Shown in pieces: positions 56,816 through 64,000 of a DNA stretch of 64,000 bases (within the stretch, counting starts at the first letter, position 1; each line of letters begins with the position of its first letter). Below the pieces are notes generated by a model. The model searched no databases. It saw only the letters and a list, made by a program, of their open reading frames with translations, and had not been told where the DNA came from. A program made the translations under genes and the position numbers. The stretch comes from Oscillospiraceae bacterium (GTDB taxonomy: Bacteria; Bacillota; Clostridia; Oscillospirales; Oscillospiraceae), in assembly GCA_902801295.1 (NCBI GenBank), contig CADCHN010000005.1, positions 1 to 64,000 on the forward strand, written 5' to 3'.

Positions 56816-58010
56816 GCGGCCTGAACTGCTATCTCCCGCCGGCGACAGGGAGCGCCTGCAAATGGCGCTTCTCTACGGCGCGGACGCAGTGTATCTCGCA
56901 GGACACGCCTACGGGATGCGCGCTGCCTCTGCTAATTTCAGCGATGAGGCGCTGGACGAAGCGGTACAGCTTGCCCATTCAGCCGGCGCGAAAATCTATG
57001 TCACCTGCAACACGCTCCCGCTGGAATCCGAACTGGAGCCTTTGCCGCGGTATCTCGGCTTTCTGCAGGAAATCGGCGTGGACGCGCTGATTATCGCGGA
57101 TCTCGGCGTACTGAGTCTGGCAAAAAAGCATGCGCCGCGGGTAGCGCGGCACGTGAGCACCCAGTTTGGCGTCATCAACAGCGCGTCTGCCAACGCCCTC
57201 TATGAGCTTGGCGCGGATACGGTCGTCCTCGCCCGGGAGACAAAGCTGGAGGATATCCGCCGCATCCGGGCCAATACGCCGCCGGAGCTGCGGCTGGAGG
57301 CCTTTGTGCACGGCGCCATGTGCGTTTCCTTCTCCGGCCGCTGCCTGCTGTCCAATTATCTCACCGGGCGCGATGCTAACCGCGGCGAATGTGCCCAGCC
57401 CTGCCGCTGGAAATATCATCTGGTGGAGGAAAAGCGCCCCGGACAGTATTTTGAAATCACCGAGGACGGCGGCACCTATATCATGAACTCCCGCGATATG
57501 CGCATGATCGAGCACCTACCGGAGCTTCTCGACGCCGGGATCAGCAGCTTCAAAATTGAAGGGCGGATGAAGTCTGCGTATTATACGGCAGTCGTCACCA
57601 ACGCCTATCGTCAGGCGCTGGACGCGGCCATAGAGGGAAAACCTCTCGATCCGCTCTGGGTGGCGGAGACCGAGAAGCTCAGCCATCGCCCGTACAGCAC
57701 TGGCTTTTATTACGGCTATCCGGGTCAGCATTACGGAGAAGCGTCCTACAGCGCAACAGCTGACGTAGTCGCCATTGTGGAAGAATGCGACAAAGAGGGG
57801 GATGCTCTTTTGACGCAGCGCAATAAATTCTGCCGCGGCGACGAGCTGGAGCTTTTGTTGCCGGGGCAAGTGCCCTTATCTTTCCGAGCCGACCAGATCT
57901 TTGGCCCGGAGGGTGAGGAGATCGAGGACACCCGCCGCGCGATGATGGAATTTCATCTGAAGCTGCCGGTATGCGCGCCGAAGGGCGCAGTTGTGCGGAA
58001 AAACCGCTGA
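56808..58010 (+). CDS. U32 family peptidase / collagenase-like
   Basis: 400 residues from ATG 56808, coupled to mltG. RPELLSPAGDRERLQMALLYGADAVYL and the signature EAFVHGAMCVSFSGRCLLSNYLTGRDANRGECAQPCRW (only blocks EAFVHGAMC, SGRC and GECAQPCR quoted as key) are those of peptidase family U32 with conserved cysteines. Some members (TrhP, RlhA) act in rRNA or tRNA hydroxylation instead of proteolysis. No signal peptide, so cytoplasmic. The mltG-U32 order is common in Firmicutes. Confidence 0.9.
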   Translation: MAKRPELLSPAGDRERLQMALLYGADAVYLAGHAYGMRAASANFSDEALDEAVQLAHSAGAKIYVTCNTLPLESELEPLPRYLGFLQEIGVDALIIADLGVLSLAKKHAPRVARHVSTQFGVINSASANALYELGADTVVLARETKLEDIRRIRANTPPELRLEAFVHGAMCVSFSGRCLLSNYLTGRDANRGECAQPCRWKYHLVEEKRPGQYFEITEDGGTYIMNSRDMRMIEHLPELLDAGISSFKIEGRMKSAYYTAVVTNAYRQALDAAIEGKPLDPLWVAETEKLSHRPYSTGFYYGYPGQHYGEASYSATADVVAIVEECDKEGDALLTQRNKFCRGDELELLLPGQVPLSFRADQIFGPEGEEIEDTRRAMMEFHLKLPVCAPKGAVVRKNR

Positions 58011-58016
58011 AATTGC

Positions 58017-58045
58017 TTGACAAACGCTGTCACAATGAGTATAGT
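58017..58045 (+). promoter_or_regulatory. Promoter of the alaS T-box transcript
   Basis: TTGACA, 17 bases, TATAGT, starting 6 bases after the peptidase stop. Confidence 0.8.
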
Positions 58046-58051
58046 TACATA

Positions 58052-58271
58052 GGCGTTGACGAAACGAGACAAACAGAAGCGTTTTTCAGAGAAAAGCCGG
58101 TCGGTGCGAGGCTTTGAACGCAGGTTTGTCAGCCACTTCCGAGCCACTCCGCGCGGAGCGGGGCGTATGCCTGCGTTAAAGGCGCCAGAGATATCGCTCT
58201 TGCGATAATCAGGGTGGTACCGCGAACACAATTCGCCCCTGTGCCTTTATGGGACAGGGGCGTCATTTTTT
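58052..58271 (+). promoter_or_regulatory. T-box riboswitch leader of alaS
   Basis: T-box AATCAGGGTGGTACCGCGA at 58207-58225, followed by a terminator CGCCCCTGT/ACAGGGGCG with T-run (58234-58271). GCC alanine codons at 58132-58134 and 58143-58145, on the 3' side of stem I, are specifier candidates. Uncharged tRNA-Ala is expected to turn on alaS. Confidence 0.9.
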
Positions 58272-58288
58272 ATGAAAGAGGAAAAACC

Positions 58289-60910
58289 ATGGAAAAATAC
58301 GGTCTGAACGAACTTCGCGAAATGTTTCTTCGCTTCTTTGAGAGCAAGGGACATCTTCGTCTGCCCAGCTTTTCACTGATTCCGCAGAATGATGCGAGCC
58401 TGCTCCTTATCAACTCCGGTATGGCGCCGATGAAGCCCTATTTCAAGGGCGAGCAGGAACCGCCGCGGCACCGCGTCTGCACCTGCCAGAAGTGCATCCG
58501 AACCGGCGATATCGAGAACATCGGCAAAACCTCCCGCCACGGCACTTTCTTTGAGATGCTCGGCAATTTCTCCTTCGGCGATTACTTCAAGCGCGAAGCG
58601 ATCCACTGGAGCTGGGAGTTTCTGACGAGCCCCGAGTGGGTTGGCATTGACCCAAACCGTCTCTATCCCTCCGTATATGAGAATGACGACGAGGCTTTTG
58701 ACATCTGGAATAAGGAAATCGGCATTCCTGCCGAGCGCATCTTCCGCTTCGGCAAAGAGGACAACTTCTGGGAGCACGGAGCCGGTCCCTGCGGTCCCTG
58801 CTCGGAAATCTACTACGACCGAGGCGAGAAATACGGCTGCGGCAAGCCAACCTGCACTGTCGGCTGCGACTGTGACCGCTATATTGAGGTCTGGAACAAC
58901 GTTTTCTCTCAGTTCGATAACGACGGCGAGGGTCATTACACCGAACTCAAGCAGAAGAACATCGACACCGGCATGGGCTTGGAGCGTTTGGCGGTTGTCT
59001 GCCAGGACGTGGATTCGCTCTTTGATGTGGACACCGTCATGAATATCACCCACAAGGTCAGCGAGCTCACCGGCGCCTATTACGGCAAGAGCCACAAGAT
59101 GGATGTGTCCCTGCGCGTGATCACCGACCACATTCGCAGCGGCGTCTTCATGATCTGCGATGGCGTGCTGCCCTCCAACGAGGGCCGCGGCTATGTGCTG
59201 CGCCGTCTGCTGCGCCGCGCCGCCCGCCACGGCAAGCTTCTCGGCGTCAACGAGCCCTTCCTGTATCAGGTGATTGACACCGTCGTGCACGAAAGCGAGG
59301 ACCAATATCCGGAACTGCGCGAAAAGCAGGCCTATATTACCCGCGTCGTCAAGACCGAGGAGGAAAACTTCGCCCGCACCATCGACGCAGGCATGAAGAT
59401 CTTTACCGAGCTTCTTGCGGAGCACAAGGCGAAAGGGGAGAGCACCTTCTCCGGCGCCGATGCCTTCAAACTTTATGACACTTACGGTTTTCCCATCGAC
59501 CTTACGATCGAGATGTGCGAAGATGAGGGCATGGAGGTCGATCAGGCCGCGTTCCGACAGCTGATGGAAGAGCAGCGCGTTCGCGCCCGCAAGGCGCGCG
59601 AGGCGCTGGGCGATCTCGGCTGGGCCGGTGTGAGCTTCGGCAAGGAGATCCCTGAGACAAAGTTTGTCGGCTACGAACAGGACGAGGCCGAGGCGAAAAT
59701 TCTCGCCATTGTCGCCGAGGGCGAAGCCCGCAACGAGATCACGGCCGGTACCGAGGCCATTGTTGTGCTGGATCAGACGACCATGTACGCTGAGATGGGC
59801 GGTCAGGTGGCTGACCACGGCTGCATCGGTGCTTTTGCTGTCAACAATGTCCAGAAAAATAAGGGCGGAAAGATTATGCATTACGGCACGCTTACCGAGG
59901 GCACGCTCTCGGTCGGCGATGTTGTGACCGTCAGAATCGACACGACCCGCCGCAGCGCCATCCGCCGCGCACACAGCGCGACGCATCTGCTGCAGCGCGC
60001 ACTGCGCGATGTGCTTGGCGATCACGTCCACCAGGCCGGTTCTCTCGTCGAGCCAGACCGCCTGCGTTTTGACTTCACCCATTTCTCCGCGATGACGTCT
60101 GAGCAGATTCGTGAGGTTGAGCGTATGGTCAATGAGGCTATTCTGACCGGCTACCCGGTCGACACGCGCGAAATGCCGATCGCGGAAGCGAGAAAGGCCG
60201 GCGCGACCGCGCTCTTTGGCGAAAAGTACGGCGATATCGTGCGGGTGGTCAATATGGGTGGCTACAGTGTTGAACTCTGCGGCGGCACGCATCTGGATAA
60301 CACCGCTAAGGCCGGTCCTTTCCATATCGTTTCCGAGTCCTCTGTTGCCTCCGGCGTGCGCCGCATTGAGGCCGTCACCGGCCAGGAGACGATGAAGACT
60401 CTGTATCAGAGCCAGGATACGCTTGCCGCGCTCGGCGCGATGTTCAAGGCAAGCCCGGCCGATTTGCTCGGCCGCGTGGAGCAGCAGGCTGCGGAGCTCA
60501 AGGAAGCTCGCCGGCTGATCGAGCAGTACAAGGACAAAGAATCCGCCGGCGGCGCCGATCGGCTGCTGCAGAACGCGAAGGAATTGAACGGTCTGCATGT
60601 GCTGACGGCGAAGGTCGAGGGCGACGCCAATGCCCTGCGCAAGCTGGGTGACGTGCTGCGCGATAAGGATGCAGCGGTTGTGGCTCTGCTGGCTGCCGTC
60701 AATGGCGATAAGATCACCTTCCAGTGCATCTGCGGCAAGGATGCCGTGGCAAAGGGCGTTCGCGCCGGCGATATCATCAAGGCCGTCACACCGATTGCCG
60801 GCGGCAAGGGCGGCGGCAAGCCGGATTCCGCGATGGGCGGCGGCGGCGACCTTTCCAAGCTCGACGCAGCTTTGGAGGCTGTGTTCGGCTTTGTGTCGGA
60901 TAAAACCTGA
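58289..60910 (+). CDS. alaS: Alanyl-tRNA synthetase
   Basis: 873 residues, a complete class II enzyme. Motif 1-3 region: NSGMAPMKPYF, RHGTFFEMLGNFSFGDYFK, GMGLERLA. The editing domain zinc site is present: H562 and H566 in HSATH, C664 and H668 in CGGTH. The C-terminal part has the coiled coil and a DHHA1 Gly-rich end GGKGGGKPDSAMGGG. The start at ATG 58289 has GAGGA upstream; the longer frame starts inside the T-box terminator. Charges tRNA-Ala and clears mischarged Ser and Gly. Confidence 0.97.
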   Translation: MEKYGLNELREMFLRFFESKGHLRLPSFSLIPQNDASLLLINSGMAPMKPYFKGEQEPPRHRVCTCQKCIRTGDIENIGKTSRHGTFFEMLGNFSFGDYFKREAIHWSWEFLTSPEWVGIDPNRLYPSVYENDDEAFDIWNKEIGIPAERIFRFGKEDNFWEHGAGPCGPCSEIYYDRGEKYGCGKPTCTVGCDCDRYIEVWNNVFSQFDNDGEGHYTELKQKNIDTGMGLERLAVVCQDVDSLFDVDTVMNITHKVSELTGAYYGKSHKMDVSLRVITDHIRSGVFMICDGVLPSNEGRGYVLRRLLRRAARHGKLLGVNEPFLYQVIDTVVHESEDQYPELREKQAYITRVVKTEEENFARTIDAGMKIFTELLAEHKAKGESTFSGADAFKLYDTYGFPIDLTIEMCEDEGMEVDQAAFRQLMEEQRVRARKAREALGDLGWAGVSFGKEIPETKFVGYEQDEAEAKILAIVAEGEARNEITAGTEAIVVLDQTTMYAEMGGQVADHGCIGAFAVNNVQKNKGGKIMHYGTLTEGTLSVGDVVTVRIDTTRRSAIRRAHSATHLLQRALRDVLGDHVHQAGSLVEPDRLRFDFTHFSAMTSEQIREVERMVNEAILTGYPVDTREMPIAEARKAGATALFGEKYGDIVRVVNMGGYSVELCGGTHLDNTAKAGPFHIVSESSVASGVRRIEAVTGQETMKTLYQSQDTLAALGAMFKASPADLLGRVEQQAAELKEARRLIEQYKDKESAGGADRLLQNAKELNGLHVLTAKVEGDANALRKLGDVLRDKDAAVVALLAAVNGDKITFQCICGKDAVAKGVRAGDIIKAVTPIAGGKGGGKPDSAMGGGGDLSKLDAALEAVFGFVSDKT

Positions 60911-60922
60911 GGAGGCCTTACC

Positions 60923-61267
60923 ATGAACGAAAAATGCCTGTTCTGCAAGATTATCAACGGCGATATCCCCAGCGCCAAAGTCTATGAGGATGAATATGTC
61001 TATGCCTTTCGCGACATCAATCCCCAGGCGCCGGTGCATATTCTTGTCGTTCCCAAGGCGCACATTGGCTCTGCTGCGGAAGTGAACGCCGAAAACTCCG
61101 TGTATGTCGCAAAGTGCTATGAAGCGATTGCGAAGATCGCCGCGGCTGAGGGCCTTGATAACGGCTACCGCGTGATCAACAACTGCGGAGAAGACGGCGG
61201 CCAGAGCGTGATGCATCTGCATTTTCACCTGATCGGCGGCATGAAGCTGAGCGAAAAAATCATTTAA
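60923..61267 (+). CDS. HIT family protein (histidine triad nucleotide hydrolase)
   Basis: 114 residues, HINT type. CLFCKIINGDIPSAKVYED at the start with the C...C pair, INPQAPVHILVVPK and the triad QSVMHLHFHLIGG near the end, which holds the nucleotide-phosphate histidines. Hydrolyses adenosine 5'-phosphoramidate-like compounds. Follows alaS by 12 bases with GGAGG. Confidence 0.94.
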   Translation: MNEKCLFCKIINGDIPSAKVYEDEYVYAFRDINPQAPVHILVVPKAHIGSAAEVNAENSVYVAKCYEAIAKIAAAEGLDNGYRVINNCGEDGGQSVMHLHFHLIGGMKLSEKII

Positions 61268-61271
61268 ATTC

Positions 61272-61306
61272 AAGAAAGCCGCATGGTGTTCCCATGCGGC
61301 TTTCTT
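61272..61306 (+). terminator. Terminator after the HIT gene
   Basis: AAGAAAGCCGCATGG / CCATGCGGCTTTCTT stem with 5-base loop; the T-rich 3' arm CTTTCTTCC acts as tail. Confidence 0.75.
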
Positions 61307-61322
61307 CCATGGCGGTGATACG

Positions 61323-63584
61323 ATGCGAAAGCTTGCCATTGCCAGCGGCGCTTTTGCGGTTGGAATATTTCTGGCACAATACTTACTGCCCGATTCATGG
61401 CTTTTTCCACTTTCGTTGATACTCGTCCTGCCGGTCATCGGGCTTATCCTTCTCCGACGGCGCTGGCTGCTGCCGATCCTTATCAGTCTCTGCGCACTGG
61501 CGGCAGGACTATATACCTACGGCATGCATCAGATGCTGACGCTGGAGCGTGCGCATGAGCTGGACGGACGGGAACTTACGTGCAGCGGGCGGATCCTCAC
61601 TGCGCCCCAAACCGGAGACGGTTGGGTGCGTACTGAAGTTATGCTGCAGATCGACGCGCATACTGCGCTGAAAAGCATTCTGTTTTCCGATTCGCTGCCC
61701 GACGCTGAGGCTGGGGATGAATTCTCAGGCAGTTTTTCTCTGCATTCAGCGGACATTCGATACGGCGAGCAATATGACCCGAATCCGGCACGCGGAATCT
61801 ATTTGACTGCAAATTCACACGGAAAATTGAAGCTGACCGGGGAGCACCGTTTCTCCCTGCGCGGCTTTGCATCTTCCCTGAACGGAAGTCTATGCGAAAG
61901 ACTACGTCTGGTGTTTCCCGATGATACCAACACCTTCTTTCAGGCACTGATGCTGGGGGAGAAATCCGAACTCTACGAGGATGATGCGCTGTATCTAAGT
62001 ATGAGTCGTGCCGGACTGATGCACATGGTTGCAGTTTCGGGCATGCACATCGCGTTTTTGGTAGGCATGCTGCGGCAGCTATTGGGGAACACCCGCCGCG
62101 CGTCTCTGTTGTCCATCCTGCTGATCTGGAGCTTCGTGCTGCTGACGGGTTCGACCCCGTCAGCTGTTCGCGCCGGTCTGATGCAGACGCTGGCGCTGTT
62201 GGCGCCGGTGTTTGGCCGGGAGGACGACCCACCAACCTCGCTGCTGTTTGCGCTTGCGCTGATCCTGCTGCATAATCCCTATGCGGCCGGCAGCGTCAGT
62301 CTGCAGCTCTCCTTCGCCTCTCTCGCCGGAATCACGATCTTCTCCGATCGGATCAGAAGCGCCGTTCTGGCCGCAATTCCAAAAACTATCCCTTGGAAGG
62401 TCAGAAACTATCTGTCTTCCAATATTTCCAATTCGATCGGCGTTCTTATATTCACGACACCTCTGATCGGCCTGCACTTTGGCTATGTATCGGTTCTATC
62501 GCCGCTGAGCAACCTTTTCACGCTTTGGGCGGTACCGATTTGTTTTGGCTTTGGATATCTCTGCTGTATTGTCTCGCTTGCGTATTTGCCGGCAGCGCGG
62601 CTGCTGGCCTGGCTTCTGTCGTGGCTGGCCCGCTATATTGTCTGGATCGCCAAGGCCTTCTCCGCGCCGGGCTTTTCCTGTCTGTATCTCTGTCTGAAAT
62701 GGAACTGGCTCTGGCTCGCTCTCGTCTATGTGCTTTTCCTTGCTGCCATGATCCTTTTCAAACCCAGCTGGCTCCGCTGGCTGATTCCAACCTGCCTCTC
62801 CGTGTTCAGTCTGTTCGTCCTGCTGACGGCGACCAGACTGTACTATGGAAATGCGCCGGGGTATATGACCGCCGTTGACGTTGGCCAGGGGCAGAGCCTG
62901 GTAATCTTTTCCGGTGAGGATACCGTCGTCGTAGACTGCGGTAATATCAACAATCTGGACAACGCGGGCGACCGGACGGGCAGTTATCTCTGCAGCCGCG
63001 GGCGGGAGGATATCGACCTTCTTGTATTAACCCATCTGCACGCGGATCATGCGGACGGCGTGGTGCGTCTGATGGCCTATTTGCCGGTCAGGGAAATCAT
63101 GCTTGGTCCCGACATGGAGGATCCGAATTCTGTCATGCCCCAGATCCGGGAAGCTGCCCGGCGCTATGGAACCAAAATCAGCATTCGCCGTGACGATCGA
63201 CGCGAGAAGCTGGGAGCGATTTCACTGGCTATGTTTGTGCCGGGCGACGAAGGTGAAATCAATGAGCGCTGTCTGACGGCAAAGATCGGCATTGACGGCT
63301 ACGATCTGCTGGTGACCGGGGACATTAACATGGCGGCAGAGCGCGAGCTTGCCGTTTGGCACGACCTCCGAAACATCGAGCTTTTGATCGTCGGTCATCA
63401 CGGTTCCAAGTACGCCAGCAGCCCCGAACTGCTCGAACGAATCGGCGCAAACACAGCGATCATCAGCTGCGGCTATAATACCTTCGGCCATCCGACGCCG
63501 GAAACACTTGAACGGCTGGACAAATACGGGTATACTGTATACCGAACAGACAGAGACGGAACGGTTGAAATTCGCGTTCCCTGA
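61323..63584 (+). CDS. comEC: DNA internalisation competence protein ComEC/Rec2
   Basis: 753 residues. Three parts: an N-terminal DUF4131/OB-like extracellular region (20-200), the Competence multi-helix channel (about 215-500), with MVAVSGMHIAFLVGML as signature and GSTPSAVRAGLMQ, and a C-terminal MBL nuclease-like domain (about 515-753) with DVGQGQSLV and LTHLHADH (H571, H573, D575, H576). All metal ligands are present. Draws single-stranded DNA through the membrane. No comEA is seen upstream here. Confidence 0.93.
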   Translation: MRKLAIASGAFAVGIFLAQYLLPDSWLFPLSLILVLPVIGLILLRRRWLLPILISLCALAAGLYTYGMHQMLTLERAHELDGRELTCSGRILTAPQTGDGWVRTEVMLQIDAHTALKSILFSDSLPDAEAGDEFSGSFSLHSADIRYGEQYDPNPARGIYLTANSHGKLKLTGEHRFSLRGFASSLNGSLCERLRLVFPDDTNTFFQALMLGEKSELYEDDALYLSMSRAGLMHMVAVSGMHIAFLVGMLRQLLGNTRRASLLSILLIWSFVLLTGSTPSAVRAGLMQTLALLAPVFGREDDPPTSLLFALALILLHNPYAAGSVSLQLSFASLAGITIFSDRIRSAVLAAIPKTIPWKVRNYLSSNISNSIGVLIFTTPLIGLHFGYVSVLSPLSNLFTLWAVPICFGFGYLCCIVSLAYLPAARLLAWLLSWLARYIVWIAKAFSAPGFSCLYLCLKWNWLWLALVYVLFLAAMILFKPSWLRWLIPTCLSVFSLFVLLTATRLYYGNAPGYMTAVDVGQGQSLVIFSGEDTVVVDCGNINNLDNAGDRTGSYLCSRGREDIDLLVLTHLHADHADGVVRLMAYLPVREIMLGPDMEDPNSVMPQIREAARRYGTKISIRRDDRREKLGAISLAMFVPGDEGEINERCLTAKIGIDGYDLLVTGDINMAAERELAVWHDLRNIELLIVGHHGSKYASSPELLERIGANTAIISCGYNTFGHPTPETLERLDKYGYTVYRTDRDGTVEIRVP

Positions 63585-63592
63585 GGTGCGCC

Positions 63593-64000
63593 ATGGCGAA
63601 GAAAAAGAAAGATGAAAAACAGCTGAATTATAAGGAAGAAATCCGCCTGCTGAAAAGCGGCGGCCCTGCACGGGTATACCTGCTCTGGGGGCCGGAGGAC
63701 TATCTGCGGGAGCTCTATCTGCAGACGCTGAAGGAGCTCTGCGTTCCGGAGGGGGAAGACGGCTTCAGTTATAAGCGGATGGATGGGCCGGAACTGAATC
63801 TGCAGGAGCTTTCCGATGCGATCGACGCTCTTCCGTTTCTCACGGAGCGGAGCTTTGTCGAGCTTCGCGGCGTGGATTTAAATAGAGTAAAGGACGGAGA
63901 CGCACTGCAGAAGCTGCTGGAGGATGTTCCCGACTATTGCACCGTCGCCTTCGTTCAGAGTGCCGCCTTTGAACCGGATGGACGCCTGAAGCTGATCAAG
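63593..64000 (+). CDS. holA: DNA polymerase III delta subunit (partial, cut by window end)
   Basis: 136 residues visible, no stop. MAKKKKDEKQLNYKEEIRLL is followed by VYLLWGPEDYLRELYLQTL (the HolA nucleotide-binding-like loop without a full P-loop), ELSDAIDALPFLTERSFVELRG and CTVAFVQS, all of the HolA N-terminal domain. The delta subunit opens the beta clamp in the clamp loader. GAGGTG precedes the ATG; comEC-holA is a common order in Firmicutes. Confidence 0.9.
   Translation, partial: MAKKKKDEKQLNYKEEIRLLKSGGPARVYLLWGPEDYLRELYLQTLKELCVPEGEDGFSYKRMDGPELNLQELSDAIDALPFLTERSFVELRGVDLNRVKDGDALQKLLEDVPDYCTVAFVQSAAFEPDGRLKLIK

Noticed and set aside
58373..61438. 1021-residue frame opposite alaS and the HIT gene
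   Set aside because: A shadow frame of GC-rich alaS; it spans the alaS-HIT junction and shows no domain.

Overview
The window reads as chromosome of an endospore-forming, moderately GC-rich member of the Clostridia, most like the Oscillospiraceae/Ruminococcaceae gut lineages. Evidence: a spoIIAA-spoIIAB-sigF operon, two T-box leaders (valS, alaS), a CoA-independent ferredoxin-type 2-oxoacid oxidoreductase, DUF4250 and Gly/Cys-rich small proteins typical of Clostridia, TTG/GTG starts with strong Shine-Dalgarno sites, and consensus sigma-A promoters. The taxonomic call is inference from gene content only. The left edge cuts an IS3-family insertion sequence and the right edge cuts holA.

Layout. 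1-97: tail and terminal repeat of an IS3-type element, abutting the stop codon of the next gene. 99-7675 (minus): a seven-gene cell-surface glycan operon (ABC-2 permease, ABC ATPase, three glycosyltransferases, an FAD mutase/oxidase-like protein, UDP-GlcNAc 2-epimerase). 7845-10350 (minus): GltS-like permease and a PlsC-like acyltransferase with a zinc-ribbon tail. 10460-16957: DUF4250 protein; a minus-strand operon of amino-acid permease, alpha/beta hydrolase, zinc-ribbon/YARHG protein and a beta-lactamase-fold serine hydrolase; a Nif11-like small protein; a large lipoprotein. 17097-22414: branched-chain aminotransferase, divergent FadR-type regulator, and a five-gene operon of a P-loop ATPase plus a four-subunit 2-oxoacid:ferredoxin oxidoreductase, with a palindromic operator in its leader. 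22577-25353: membrane protein, tmRNA, cyclophilin and smpB, i.e. the trans-translation pair side by side.

25449-31874 (plus): Nudix hydrolase, murA, walJ/yycJ, rlmH, a small DUF2007-like protein, phosphoglucomutase and two half-size chromate-type transporters. 31912-34280: nitroreductase, a cluster of three hairpins, tRNA-Leu, GH25 lysozyme, tRNA-Thr, tRNA-Tyr. 34386-40251: glycosyltransferase, then the VTC / DUF4956 / beta-helix lipoprotein cassette and a lipoprotein phosphoesterase. 40319-48627: GPH sugar symporter, T-box-valS, spoIIA operon, pcrA with an apparently leaderless message. 48659-58010: a degenerate old-yellow-enzyme homologue, prfC, a cyclodeaminase-like protein, a sirtuin-TagA/WecG-tmk operon, a Gly-Cys repeat peptide gene, mltG and a U32 peptidase. 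58017-64000: T-box-alaS, HIT protein, comEC and the start of holA.

Functional links: WecB makes UDP-ManNAc, the usual donor of the TagA/WecG transferase at 53.6 kb, so the surface-glycan operon and that gene may serve one polymer. BCAT, the regulator and the oxidoreductase fit a branched-chain amino-acid/2-oxoacid module. smpB and ssrA form the ribosome-rescue unit. Nothing in the window is a CRISPR array, prophage or recognised defence system; the most under-described parts are the VTC/DUF4956/beta-helix cassette, the ATPase leading the oxidoreductase operon, the hydrolase/YARHG/beta-lactamase-fold operon and the Gly-Cys repeat peptide.
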